Assembly: GCF_000702305.1 (NCBI RefSeq)
Contig: NZ_JNLC01000015.1
Coordinates: 172,001-236,000, forward strand
Source: Allobosea sp. 117
GTDB lineage: Bacteria > Pseudomonadota > Alphaproteobacteria > Rhizobiales > Xanthobacteraceae
Reading direction: 5' to 3'
Length of the DNA: 64,000 nucleotides
The notes beneath the pieces are model-generated. The model had not been told where the DNA came from and made no database searches. It worked only from the letters and a program-made list of their open reading frames with translations. Position numbers and translations under genes: made by a program. Position 1 is the first letter of the stretch, and each line of letters opens with the position of its first letter. Shown here in pieces: positions 17,033-27,367 of the stretch.

Positions 17033-18019
17033 ATGCTCAGGACAGCATTTGCCGGGCTTTTCTCGGTCCTGACCGCCGCGGGTGCCGCGCAGGCCGCGGA
17101 TAGGATAACCGTCGGCATGGCAAGCGGCGTGAACCAGGTGACGGCGCTCGTCGCCTCGGAGAAGGGGTTCTTCAAGGAAGAGGGCCTCGACGTCGTGGTC
17201 AAGCCTGTCGAGCGTGGCAATCTGGCGGTCGAGGCGCTCGTCGCGGGCTCGATGCAGTTCGCCGAAGTCGCCGACGCAACGTTCCTTGCGGCCGTCGACA
17301 AGGGTATTCCGCTGGTCGCCCTCGGCGCCGCCTCGCGCGGCTTCACCGGCAAGATCGTCGCTTCCCCAAGCCTCGGCGGCGTCAAGTCGCTCACCGACCT
17401 CAAGGGCAAGCGCATCGGCATCCAGGTCGGCACCGGCGTGCACAACGTCTTCCTGCGCCTCATCAGCAAGGAAGGGATGAAGGAGAGCGACTTCAAGATC
17501 TCCAATGTCCGGGTAACGGATATGCCGACCGCCATGGCGTCCTCCGGGACCTTCGACGCGGTGCTCGGCTGGGACCCGATGATGCAGCGCATCGTCCAGG
17601 CCGGCTACGGCAAGGAGGTGATCAGCGCCGCGCAGATCCAGAAGATGGCCGGCATCACCTACCCACTCCTGCTGGTGACCCAGCGCGACTACATCAAGGC
17701 CAACCCGCAAACCGTCCAGCACTTCGTCAACGCCTATTCGCGCGCGCATCAGTGGATCCGGCAGAACCCGGACGGCGCGCTGGCGATCTACCTCGACGCC
17801 ATCGCCCGCATGGGCGCGCCGATGGACCGGGACATCGTGCGCACCATGATGTTCGAGGTCGACAAGTTCGGCGGCGTCCGCTTCATCGAGAGCGACGGTT
17901 CCGAGCTCTCCGGCAGCGCCGAGTTCCTGCACAAGAACGGCGTGCTCTCCAAGGTGCCCGACCTCAAGTCCATCACCGACCCGTCCTTCGCCGCCGCCGC
18001 GGACGCGAAGTTCAAATGA
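17033..18019 (+). CDS. ABC transporter substrate-binding protein (NMT1/THI5-SsuA type)
   Basis: This 328-residue periplasmic binding protein has a signal peptide ending near AAQAAD. The mature start ITVGMASGVNQVTALVASEKGFFKEEGLDV is typical of the NMT1/SsuA family, which binds sulfonates, nitrate, pyrimidine precursors or aromatic acids. The ATG at 17033 has GGGAGGA directly upstream; in-frame Met codons further up give no signal peptide. First gene of a plus-strand operon. The ligand is probably the aromatic or heteroaromatic compound degraded by the neighbouring enzymes (inference). Confidence 0.9.
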   Translation: MLRTAFAGLFSVLTAAGAAQAADRITVGMASGVNQVTALVASEKGFFKEEGLDVVVKPVERGNLAVEALVAGSMQFAEVADATFLAAVDKGIPLVALGAASRGFTGKIVASPSLGGVKSLTDLKGKRIGIQVGTGVHNVFLRLISKEGMKESDFKISNVRVTDMPTAMASSGTFDAVLGWDPMMQRIVQAGYGKEVISAAQIQKMAGITYPLLLVTQRDYIKANPQTVQHFVNAYSRAHQWIRQNPDGALAIYLDAIARMGAPMDRDIVRTMMFEVDKFGGVRFIESDGSELSGSAEFLHKNGVLSKVPDLKSITDPSFAAAADAKFK

Positions 18020-18044
18020 GCGTGCCGCCCGAGGAGATACACAG

Positions 18045-18896
18045 ATGACCGCGATCGATCCGGACAGGGATCTGGTGTCCGGGCCGGGATCCGGCGCCGA
18101 GGCGATCAAGATCGGCGGAGGCTTCCGAGCCAGCCTCGTCAGCTTCGCCTATCTCGCCATTCCCATCGTCATCATCCTGCTGCTGTGGGAGTTGGTGGCG
18201 CGGCTGAGCGGCATGCCGGCGGCGCTGCTGCCGCCGATCAGCGCCATCTTCGCGGCGCTGGTCCGGCTCACGGCGCAGGGGCTGCTGATCCACGACATAC
18301 TTGCCTCGTTGGCGCGGCTGTTCGTTAGCGTCGCGATCGGCTCGGTGGCCGGCACCGTGGTCGGCGTCCTGATGGGCTATTTCCCGATCTGGGAAAAGGC
18401 GCTTTCCGGCCCGCTGAACTTTCTGCTCGCCATTCCCGGCACGGCGATGTTCCCGCTGTCGATGATCTGGTTCGGTCTCACCGAAATGGCGATCATCAGC
18501 ATCCTGATCTACGAGGTTGCGCTCACCGTCACGCTCAACACCTGGGCGGGGGTGAAGGCGGTGGACAATTCGCTGATCCGCGCCGGACGCGCCTTTGGCG
18601 CCAGTGGCCCGGCGCTGTTCTGGCGGGTGCTGATCCCCGCAGCGCTCCCCTCGATCATAACAGGCTACCGGCAGGCCTTCTCGCGCTGCTGGCGTATCCT
18701 GATCGTCGCTGAAATGCTGGTCTCGGTCGGGGCCGGTCTCGGCTACCGCATCTACTGGGGCCGCGAATACTTCAATTCGGACGTCGTCTATGGCGGCCTT
18801 TTAGTGGTCGGCATCATCGGCCTGCTCATCGAAAGGGTCCTGCTCAGGAGCCTTGAGGTGGCGACGATCGAGCGCTGGGGCACGGTTCGGGAGTAG
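18045..18896 (+). CDS. ABC transporter permease (SsuC/TauC type)
   Basis: This 283-residue inner-membrane permease has about six hydrophobic helices. The coupling EAA loop (AGRAFGASGPALFWRVLIPA) contacts the ATPase. It lies 25 bases after the binding-protein gene and 5 bases before the ATPase gene, in the classic three-gene importer order. Confidence 0.9.
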   Translation: MTAIDPDRDLVSGPGSGAEAIKIGGGFRASLVSFAYLAIPIVIILLLWELVARLSGMPAALLPPISAIFAALVRLTAQGLLIHDILASLARLFVSVAIGSVAGTVVGVLMGYFPIWEKALSGPLNFLLAIPGTAMFPLSMIWFGLTEMAIISILIYEVALTVTLNTWAGVKAVDNSLIRAGRAFGASGPALFWRVLIPAALPSIITGYRQAFSRCWRILIVAEMLVSVGAGLGYRIYWGREYFNSDVVYGGLLVVGIIGLLIERVLLRSLEVATIERWGTVRE

Positions 18897-18901
18897 GAAC
18901 G

Positions 18902-19681
18902 ATGGGCGAGCTTTGTGTCGAGAATCTCCAGAAGACTTATTCCGTCAAGGATGGTTGGAATCGCACCAAGGAACTTTCCGTCTTCCGCGACATCTCCTTC
19001 ACCGTGCGCGACGGCGAATTCGTCAGCGTCATCGGCACGTCCGGCTGCGGGAAGTCGACGCTGCTGAGCATCGCCGGCGGCCTCGCTCAACCCTCCGGCG
19101 GGCGCATCCTTGTCGACGGCAGGGCGATCAGCGGCCCCGGCCTCGACCGCGGCATCGTATTCCAGGAATTCGCGCTGTTTCCCTGGCTTACCGTGCTCGG
19201 CAACGTCGCCTTCGGCCTGCGCTCGCAGGGCTTGCCGCGCCAGCGGCGCGAGGAGGTCGCCTCGCACTATGTCAAGCTGGTCGGCCTCGGCGGCTTCGAG
19301 CACTACCATCCCAACCGGCTCTCGGGCGGCATGCGCCAGCGTGTGGCACTGGCCCGCGCACTGGCCATCGAGCCAGCGGCGCTGCTTATGGACGAACCTT
19401 TCGGCGCCCTCGACGCGCAGACCCGCGAGGCCATGCAGAACGCGCTCAGCGACATCTGGGCCAAGACGCGCAACACTATCCTGTTCATCACCCACGACAT
19501 CCGCGAGGCCATCTACCTCTCCGACCGTGTCCTCGTGCTGGCCGGGCGGCCGGCTTCGGTCACCTTCGAACTGGAAGTGAGCCTGCCGCGTCCGCGCAGC
19601 CGCTTCGATCCGCTGTTCCAGACCTTCGAATCGCAGCTCGAATCCGCCATCGGCCACAAGCCGGCGGTGGCGGCTGAATAG
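18902..19681 (+). CDS. ABC transporter ATP-binding protein (SsuB/TauB type)
   Basis: This 259-residue ATPase has Walker A GTSGCGKST (45-53), Q-loop FQEFALFPW, signature LSGGMRQR (140-147), Walker B LLMDEP (161-166) and the H-loop in FITHDIREA. It powers the importer encoded just upstream. All catalytic elements are intact. Confidence 0.93.
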   Translation: MGELCVENLQKTYSVKDGWNRTKELSVFRDISFTVRDGEFVSVIGTSGCGKSTLLSIAGGLAQPSGGRILVDGRAISGPGLDRGIVFQEFALFPWLTVLGNVAFGLRSQGLPRQRREEVASHYVKLVGLGGFEHYHPNRLSGGMRQRVALARALAIEPAALLMDEPFGALDAQTREAMQNALSDIWAKTRNTILFITHDIREAIYLSDRVLVLAGRPASVTFELEVSLPRPRSRFDPLFQTFESQLESAIGHKPAVAAE

Positions 19682-19737
19682 ATCCCGTACCGCCATGGCT
19701 TTCACGACCACGGCGTATTTCCGCAGGGACGCAGCGC

Positions 19738-20733
19738 ATGGCCATACCGCAGACGAACTTCTCGCCCACCTTCAACACCACCCGTGCCAGCCATATCGTT
19801 CTGACGACGCGGGACCTGCCACAGAGCCGGGATTTCTATACGGAAGTGATCGGCCTTGTCGTCACCGACGAGACGCCGTTCGAAATCCACTTGCGCGGGC
19901 TCGAGGAGAGTGGTCACCACAGCCTCGTGCTGCGCAAGAGCGAGCAGGCGCCGGTATGTGAGCGCATCGGCTTCCGCGTGTTCCAGGACGAGGACCTCGA
20001 CCGGGCGAAGGTGTATTTCGATCGGCAGGGCATCGCCGCGCGATGGACCGAGCGGCCCTACCAGCTACGGACACTGGAGGTGAATGATCCTTCCGGCATC
20101 CCGCTCGAATTCTGCTTCGGCATGCCGACCCAGCCGCGCCTGCACGACAAGCCGCATCTGCATCGCGGCGCGGCGGCGCTGCGCTACGACCATGTCCAGT
20201 GCCTGGTGCCTGACGTCGCCGCGACCGGGCGCTTCTATACCGATATCGGCTTCCGCATCTCCGATTACTTCGTCGACAAGGAGACCGACGAGGAGCCGCA
20301 GGGTTTGTTCCTCTACCGCAAGAACAACCCGCACGACATTGTCTTCCTGATGCGGCCGGGCCCGCAGTTGCACCATTTCGCCTTCGTCGTCGCCGACGTG
20401 CAGAGCCTGTTCCGCGCACTGGATACGGCCGGCGGCATCGGCTTCTCGCGAAATCTCGAGCGCGGCCCCGGCCGGCACGGTCAGGGTCACGCCTTCTACG
20501 TCTATTTCCGCGATCCTGACGGCCACCGCATCGAGATTCTGCCGCCGCCGATCCAAATCCTCGATTTCGAAGACGGGCCGGTGCGCTGGCACAGCGGCAA
20601 TCGCTTCACCTGGGACCTGCCGCCGCCGCGCAGATGGCTGCACGAAGCGACGCCCTTCGCCGGGGCGCCCCTCACCGCTCCCGCGCTAGAGCCGAACCTG
20701 TTCTCGCTCGAAGACTACCTCGCCCGGCGTTGA
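19738..20733 (+). CDS. Type I extradiol ring-cleavage dioxygenase, homoprotocatechuate 2,3-dioxygenase-like
   Basis: This 331-residue protein has two vicinal-oxygen-chelate modules. The metal triad is intact: His152 (RYDHVQ), His212 (QLHHFAF) and Glu266 (HRIEILPP). The spacing matches Brevibacterium homoprotocatechuate 2,3-dioxygenase (His155, His214, Glu267). Second-sphere residues also correspond: His199 (NNPHD, like His200) and Tyr255 in the FYVYFRDPDGH block. So it should be an active Fe or Mn extradiol dioxygenase opening a catechol with an acidic side chain. The ring-opened product could pass to the FAH-family enzyme. The exact substrate is not determined. Confidence 0.82.
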   Translation: MAIPQTNFSPTFNTTRASHIVLTTRDLPQSRDFYTEVIGLVVTDETPFEIHLRGLEESGHHSLVLRKSEQAPVCERIGFRVFQDEDLDRAKVYFDRQGIAARWTERPYQLRTLEVNDPSGIPLEFCFGMPTQPRLHDKPHLHRGAAALRYDHVQCLVPDVAATGRFYTDIGFRISDYFVDKETDEEPQGLFLYRKNNPHDIVFLMRPGPQLHHFAFVVADVQSLFRALDTAGGIGFSRNLERGPGRHGQGHAFYVYFRDPDGHRIEILPPPIQILDFEDGPVRWHSGNRFTWDLPPPRRWLHEATPFAGAPLTAPALEPNLFSLEDYLARR

Positions 20734-20758
20734 GCCGGTCCCCGCATGGATGCCCGCA

Positions 20759-21313
20759 ATGTCGGAACTCTTCCTCTCACTTCCCGACCTGTCGGCACTG
20801 ACGCCCGAGCAGCAGCGCGTGGCGGAAGCCGTAGCGGCTGGCCCACGCGGCGAGGTGCGCGGACCGGTGCGGCTATGGTTGCACAGCCCGGAACTCGCGG
20901 ATCGCGCCCAGAAGCTGGGCGAATTCTTCCGGCTGGGAACCACCCTGCCGCAACGGCTGTGTGAACTCGCCATCCTCGTCACAGCCCGCCACTATGGCTG
21001 CGACTATATCTGGTTCAATCACTCCCGCGTCGCGCTGAAGCAGGGCATCGCGCCCGACGTCATCGAGGCCATCCGCACCGCGCGGACGCCCCGCCTCGAC
21101 GACGCAGCCGATCAGCTCGTCTACGATTTCGTGCATTCAGTGCTGCGGGGCGGCAAGGTGACGCCGCCCCTGCGGACAGCCGCCATCGATATGCTGGGGG
21201 AGCGCGGCGTGGTCGAACTCGGCGCGCTGGTCGCGCACTATTTTTCCGGTGCCATCGTGCTCGGACTCAGCAGTGTTCCTCTTCCGGACGGCTCGCGGAC
21301 CTGCCTTGACTAG
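20759..21313 (+). CDS. Carboxymuconolactone decarboxylase (CMD) family protein
   Basis: This 184-residue all-helical protein of the AhpD-like superfamily contains ELAILVTARHYGCDYIWFNH. It keeps the conserved Glu, the first Cys and a His, but the position of the second redox Cys is Ile (CDYI), so it should not be a thiol peroxidase. CMD relatives decarboxylate lactones in protocatechuate catabolism. Its place right after a ring-cleavage dioxygenase supports a catabolic role. An in-frame ATG also exists 9 bases upstream (20750). Confidence 0.8.
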   Translation: MSELFLSLPDLSALTPEQQRVAEAVAAGPRGEVRGPVRLWLHSPELADRAQKLGEFFRLGTTLPQRLCELAILVTARHYGCDYIWFNHSRVALKQGIAPDVIEAIRTARTPRLDDAADQLVYDFVHSVLRGGKVTPPLRTAAIDMLGERGVVELGALVAHYFSGAIVLGLSSVPLPDGSRTCLD

Positions 21314-21345
21314 GACACCGGCAGACTCGCGCCTCGCCCCGGCTG

Positions 21346-22084
21346 GTGTCACAGATGGATTGGCTGATGCTCGCCGCCGCGCTCTTCGTCACCGCGGCAT
21401 CCTTGCAGCGTGGTCCGACCAGCTTCGGCTTCGCCATCGTGGCGATGCCGAAGCTGTCGCTCGTCATGCCGCCGATCCTAGCCGCGCCGATCGTCACGCT
21501 GCTGCAGATTCCCTCGGGCGTGCACACTATCTACGGCGACTGGCGAGACATCGACGTGCGTTTCGCACTGGTCGTCTGGATCACTGGTCTGCCGACCATC
21601 GTTCCCGGGCTCTACCTGCTGTCGCTGGTGCCGCCGCACGACATGCGCCTGATGATCGGCGCCATCGTACTCCTCTCCACATTTGTTCTTATGGCGGGCT
21701 TCAAGCTCGGCCGGAGCCCGCGCACAGCCGAGCTCATTGGTGCCGGCGCACTCAGCGGCATCATGCAGGGGGCGCGGCAATGGCCGGTCCGCCGCTGATC
21801 CTGCTGGCATTGAGCTCCAACTGGTCGCATGCCCGCTCACGTGCCACGCTGTCCTTCGTCTTCTTGCTTCTGGGCAGCGCCAGTCTTGTATCAGGATGTG
21901 TCGCGGGATCATTTCGGCGGACAGCCTCCTTGATGCCCTTATCCTGCTTCCCGGTCTGATAGTCGGCCAATGTGCCGGGACGCACCTCTTCCGGCGGCTC
22001 AATGCCAAATCTTACAAAGTGATCGCCATCATCTGCGTAGCGGCTAGCGCTGCTGCGGTGATCACACGAGCCTTCTTGGAGTGA
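21346..22084 (+). pseudogene. TauE/SafE-family membrane permease, double frameshift
   Basis: The family can be read across three frames. The first part runs from 21346 or 21355 to about 21780 (membrane helices, PTSFGFAIVAMPKLSLVMPP, then GALSGIMQG). The frame then shifts in a G-rich run near 21776-21782 to AAMAGPPLILLALSSNW and LLLGSASLVSG. A second shift near 21893-21900 leads to SADSLLDALILLPGLIVGQ and a normal C-terminal end at 22084. Intact relatives export or import sulfonates or organic anions through about eight helices. It follows the CMD gene closely and was probably part of the same operon. Confidence 0.8.
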
Positions 22085-22307
22085 GCCGTTGATCGACACT
22101 CGCTTCCGCAACCAATAGCGCCGGCCACGTGTTGAACTGTCGCGACCTCATTGCTCTCCGGGACGACTACCGGGTCATGTTGGCCGTCGCGCCACAACTG
22201 AATGTCAGCTATCGGGCAACCATTGAACTTCCGCTTCTGGCGCGAACCGCCCTCGAAAGCTGAACGGGCCACCGCTCGCTTGCAGTCGGCCCGCGCACCC
22301 CGCTGCA

Positions 22308-23252
22308 TCACGTGCAACCCGCGCGCACCACCGCATCCCAGGGCGGGTCGCTGGGGAATATCTCGGTGAGAAAGCTAAGAAAGGCTTTGACATTGGGGCT
22401 TGAGCGCCGCCCCTCCGGCCAGAGCGCGGTGATGGCCGAGCGCGGCGCGAAATAGTCCTGAAGAAGCGGCACCAGCAGGCCGCGCTCAACATAAGATGCA
22501 GCAACGAAGGTGGGTGAAATGCCGATTCCCCCGCCCGCCGCCAAGGCCGCCGCTACGGCATCGCTGACGTCCGTCGTGATCGCGGCATCTGGCATGATCT
22601 CCAGCGTCCGGTCGCCGAGCTTGAACGACCAGCGCAGTGCCTGCCCCGAACTCTGAAAGCGGAAATTTACGCACTCATGGCCCTCAAGCTCGGCAGGATG
22701 TTGCGGCGTGCCGCGTCTTGCAAGATAGGTCGGTGCGGCGAAGGCGCAGATATTATGGGGCGCCAATGTGCGCGAGATCAGACGGGAATCGCTGAGATCG
22801 CCGACCCGGATCGCGACATCGATGCCCTCCGCGATGAGATCGACGAACTGGTCGCCGAGCCTCAGATCAACGGCAAGCTTCGGATAGCGCGCGCGAAAAC
22901 GCGGCAGGGCCGGCGCAAGGATGTGCACACCGATCGGCAGAGGCGCGGCGATCTTCAAGACACCCGACGGCTCCGAGCGGGCGGCGACCGCCGCCTGCTC
23001 GATCGCTTCGGCCTCACGCAGCAGGCGTAAAGCGCGCTCATGCAGATCGCGTCCCTCGGGGGTGAGCGTCAGGGAACGCGTGGTGCGATTGAAAAGGCGC
23101 ATGCCTAGACGCTGCTCCAGCCGCTGGACGCTCTTGCTGATTGCCGATGGCGAAATTCCCAATGCCCGCGCCGCAGCGGTGTAGCTGCCAAGCGACGCAG
23201 CGCGGGAGAAGGCTATGAGACCCGTCAGACTATCCAGATTTATTCGTTCCAT
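22308..23252 (-). CDS. LysR-family transcription regulator
   Basis: This 314-residue LysR protein has the N-terminal helix-turn-helix SLGSYTAAARALGISPSAISKSVQRLE and a periplasmic-binding-like effector domain, ending with an ordinary C-terminal region. The ATG at 23252 starts right before LDSLTGLIAFSRAA; an in-frame upstream extension is unlikely. It is divergent from the SDR gene 110 bases away, the usual target arrangement for this class. The effector is unknown. Confidence 0.9.
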   Translation of the reverse strand: MERINLDSLTGLIAFSRAASLGSYTAAARALGISPSAISKSVQRLEQRLGMRLFNRTTRSLTLTPEGRDLHERALRLLREAEAIEQAAVAARSEPSGVLKIAAPLPIGVHILAPALPRFRARYPKLAVDLRLGDQFVDLIAEGIDVAIRVGDLSDSRLISRTLAPHNICAFAAPTYLARRGTPQHPAELEGHECVNFRFQSSGQALRWSFKLGDRTLEIMPDAAITTDVSDAVAAALAAGGGIGISPTFVAASYVERGLLVPLLQDYFAPRSAITALWPEGRRSSPNVKAFLSFLTEIFPSDPPWDAVVRAGCT

Positions 23253-23277
23253 TATGGAATAATAGAAGGGATTATTA
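23247..23277. promoter_or_regulatory. Palindromes between the LysR gene and SDR gene
   Basis: TTCCAT-T-ATGGAA (23247-23259) overlaps the LysR start codon, and TAATA-N8-TATTA (23260-23277) follows immediately. Both are candidate LysR operators for autoregulation and control of the divergent SDR gene; neither has been tested. Confidence 0.35.
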
Positions 23278-23361
23278 GCTGGATTATCAAGCATATCTCC
23301 TCTGACTATCTTCCTCTCATCACCCGCCCAGCATGAGCCGGTGCTCTGAGGAATCCTCAAA

Positions 23362-24084
23362 ATGACCATGTCTCTCCAGAACCGCTCCGTCGTCATCTTC
23401 GGCGGCACCTCCGGTATCGGACTGGCCGCGGCCAAACAGGCCAAGGAGGCCGGCGCCCGCGTCACCGTCATCGGCTTCGACGCCGCGGGCGCCCAACGCG
23501 TCGCGAACGAGAACGGCTTTTCCGGCTGGCGCACGGCGGATGTCACCAAGCCGGACACGATCGGCGTGGCGCTCGTCGATATTGCTCGAGTCGATCATCT
23601 CGTTCTGCTCGCCGGGACCTTCGTCGCCGGCAAGGTTCTGGATGCGGATGTGACCTATCTGCGCCGCGCCTTTGATGAGCGCATCTGGGCGGCGGTGCAT
23701 GCATTGCGCGCTCTTGGCGATCGCCTGGCCGCCGATGGCTCCGTGACGTTCATATCCGGCGTGCTCGGCGATCGGCCGAACGCCGCCGGCACCGCGGTGC
23801 TGGCCGCCGCCTCCGCCGCCATGGAAGCCTTTGCCCGTGGCCTTGCGCTGGAGCTTTCACCCCGCCGCTTCAACACAGTCTCTCCCGGCACCACGGACAC
23901 GCCGCTCCTCGCGCGCACCCTGGGCAACGGCCGCGAGGCTTATGTCGCGGCCCTCACGGAGAAGCTGCCGCTGCATCGCCTCGGGACGGCCGACGAGGTC
24001 GGGGCCGCCGTAGTCTTCCTCATGAGCAATGATCTGATGAATGGCGAGACACTGCATGTCGACGGCGGCGCGCGGCTCATCTGA
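23362..24084 (+). CDS. Short-chain dehydrogenase/reductase (SDR)
   Basis: This 240-residue protein has an N-terminal Rossmann motif GGTSGIGLAAAKQA and the C-terminal GGARLI ending of classical SDRs. The catalytic block is unusual: around the expected YxxxK the sequence reads TAVLAAASAAMEAFARGLALEL, with Ala where Tyr is normal, so the classical Ser-Tyr-Lys triad is not complete. It probably binds NAD(P)(H), but its activity is doubtful. Divergent from LysR and followed by an NTF2-like gene 31 bases on. A second Met is at 23368. Confidence 0.82.
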   Translation: MTMSLQNRSVVIFGGTSGIGLAAAKQAKEAGARVTVIGFDAAGAQRVANENGFSGWRTADVTKPDTIGVALVDIARVDHLVLLAGTFVAGKVLDADVTYLRRAFDERIWAAVHALRALGDRLAADGSVTFISGVLGDRPNAAGTAVLAAASAAMEAFARGLALELSPRRFNTVSPGTTDTPLLARTLGNGREAYVAALTEKLPLHRLGTADEVGAAVVFLMSNDLMNGETLHVDGGARLI

Positions 24085-24115
24085 CCCGCGCCCGAGCGCC
24101 CAAACCCGGAAAGAG

Positions 24116-24496
24116 ATGACTATGTCGAGTGAAACGGACCACGATCGACTGCTACGTGCCAATCTCATGCGCGTTTTCAATGAACGCGATGCCGCTCGGC
24201 GCGACGCTGCCATTGCCGAACTCTTCGTCGCCGACCCGTTGATGTACGAGCCGGATAATGTGGTGGAGGGCCGGGCCGCCATATCCGCGGTCGCCGGCCA
24301 TCTGCTCGAGCAGTTCGGCCCCCGCTTCCGGTTCACGCCGGTCGGCACGGCCGTCGGCCATCACGGACTGGCCGTGCTTCGGTGGGAAGCAGGGCCGGAA
24401 GGCGGGCCCGTCACCGTGACGGGTTGGGATGCGGCTCACATCCTCGACGGCAGAATCGCCCGCCTCTGGGTGCTGCTGGGCCCGCCGGCCGCCTGA
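24116..24496 (+). CDS. NTF2-like / SnoaL-like protein
   Basis: This 126-residue cone-fold protein has ANLMRVFNERDAARRDAAIAELF, DPLMYEPDNVVEGRAAI and a DGRIARLWVLL ending, all typical of the SnoaL/NTF2-like family with roles from isomerases to binding proteins. The Met at 24116 or 24122 starts the domain. Probably co-transcribed with the SDR gene. Function unknown. Confidence 0.8.
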   Translation: MTMSSETDHDRLLRANLMRVFNERDAARRDAAIAELFVADPLMYEPDNVVEGRAAISAVAGHLLEQFGPRFRFTPVGTAVGHHGLAVLRWEAGPEGGPVTVTGWDAAHILDGRIARLWVLLGPPAA

Positions 24497-24763
24497 AGCA
24501 GCGAATCTTCGCGAGATTGAGGGCGAGCAGGCTTCTGTCGGCGTGCGAGCTGACTGTCCAGACGCGAGCCCTCCCGTCTGGGATCGAAGGGCAGTCGTCC
24601 GGTGCGAGGCCATCTCCCAATCAACCCAAAAACCTCGACCGAAGGCGGCGTTTGCGCAAGGCCCGCTCCCGGCGCGTCGCGCACGAGGCCGGCATGCGGC
24701 GGATAGGGTAAGGCCGGGTTCCAGCCGCCAGCAGTGACCATGCGAGCCGGGAGCCAGCCATCC

Positions 24764-24952
24764 TCATCGCGCCAGGCGATACACAACCGAGTCGACTCGA
24801 AATCGCAGGTCCGGGGCGAGGCTATTCGAGACGACGAGGTAGCGCTCGCCGCCGGGCTCGAAGCTGCTGGCGTCTGTGCCGCCGAAGGTGCTGAAGCTCT
24901 GCACCGGCTCGAAGGCCGTGCCGTCCCAGCGGTAGACCCTGGAGCGCGGATC
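24764..24952 (-). pseudogene. Truncated EPTP-repeat (beta-propeller) protein fragment
   Basis: The last 62 codons of a minus-strand frame encode about one and a half EPTP repeats: VYRWDGTAFEPVQSFSTFGG, GGERYLVVSNS and FRVDSVVYRL. EPTP repeats build seven-bladed propellers and occur in secreted adhesion-type proteins in bacteria and animals. Upstream (24953-25046) the frame stays open but the residues no longer look like repeats, and no start or signal peptide is visible. The 267 bases downstream (24497-24763) hold no gene I can support. Best read as the 3' remnant of a deleted gene. Confidence 0.6.
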
Positions 24953-25046
24953 GCCATCCACGCCAGGGGGCGGAAGCCTGCCAGTGACGCGGGCAATGGG
25001 CTCGGCACGGGAATGTCCTGAGGTGGCGCACCTTGGGGGGCACGCC

Positions 25047-27080
<2,034 letters not shown>

Positions 27081-27189
27081 CGGCGTCCTCCGGGATTTTC
27101 TGGTTTTCGGCGAGTGTTGCCCCGAACGGCGGAAGCGGCAAGCAAATGCCTTGTGGCAGCGCACAAGCGACGCGCGCGAAAGCCGCGTC

Positions 27190-27230
27190 CGCGCGCCACA
27201 GATGTGGCGCCGCGCGCCACAGATGTGGCG
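27190..27230 (+). promoter_or_regulatory. Tandem upstream activator sites (probable AcoR binding sites)
   Basis: A 20-base sequence is repeated exactly at 27190-27209 and 27211-27230. Each copy holds the palindrome GCCACA-GA-TGTGGC (27195-27208 and 27216-27229), centred 21 bases (two helical turns) apart. They lie about 100-130 bases upstream of the acoX transcript start, the usual place for enhancer sites of RpoN activators. A weaker inverted repeat, CTTGTG/CACAAG (27150-27167), is nearby. Confidence 0.8.
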
Positions 27231-27307
27231 TGCCCGCCGCAGTGAGGCGACCGCGCCTTTCACAAAAATAACTAATTAGATCAAATAGTTGACCATTCAA
27301 CAGCGTT

Positions 27308-27323
27308 TGGCCCGCCGCTTGCG
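27308..27323 (+). promoter_or_regulatory. Sigma-54 promoter of the aco operon
   Basis: TGGCCCG (27308-27314), CCGC, TTGCG (27319-27323): GG (27309-27310) and GC (27321-27322) are spaced correctly. The predicted start is near 27333, about 35 bases before the acoX ATG. Confidence 0.85.
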
Positions 27324-27367
27324 GAGAGATTCGGCAAAACGAAAACACGCCTGGGGAAGGAAGCCGC

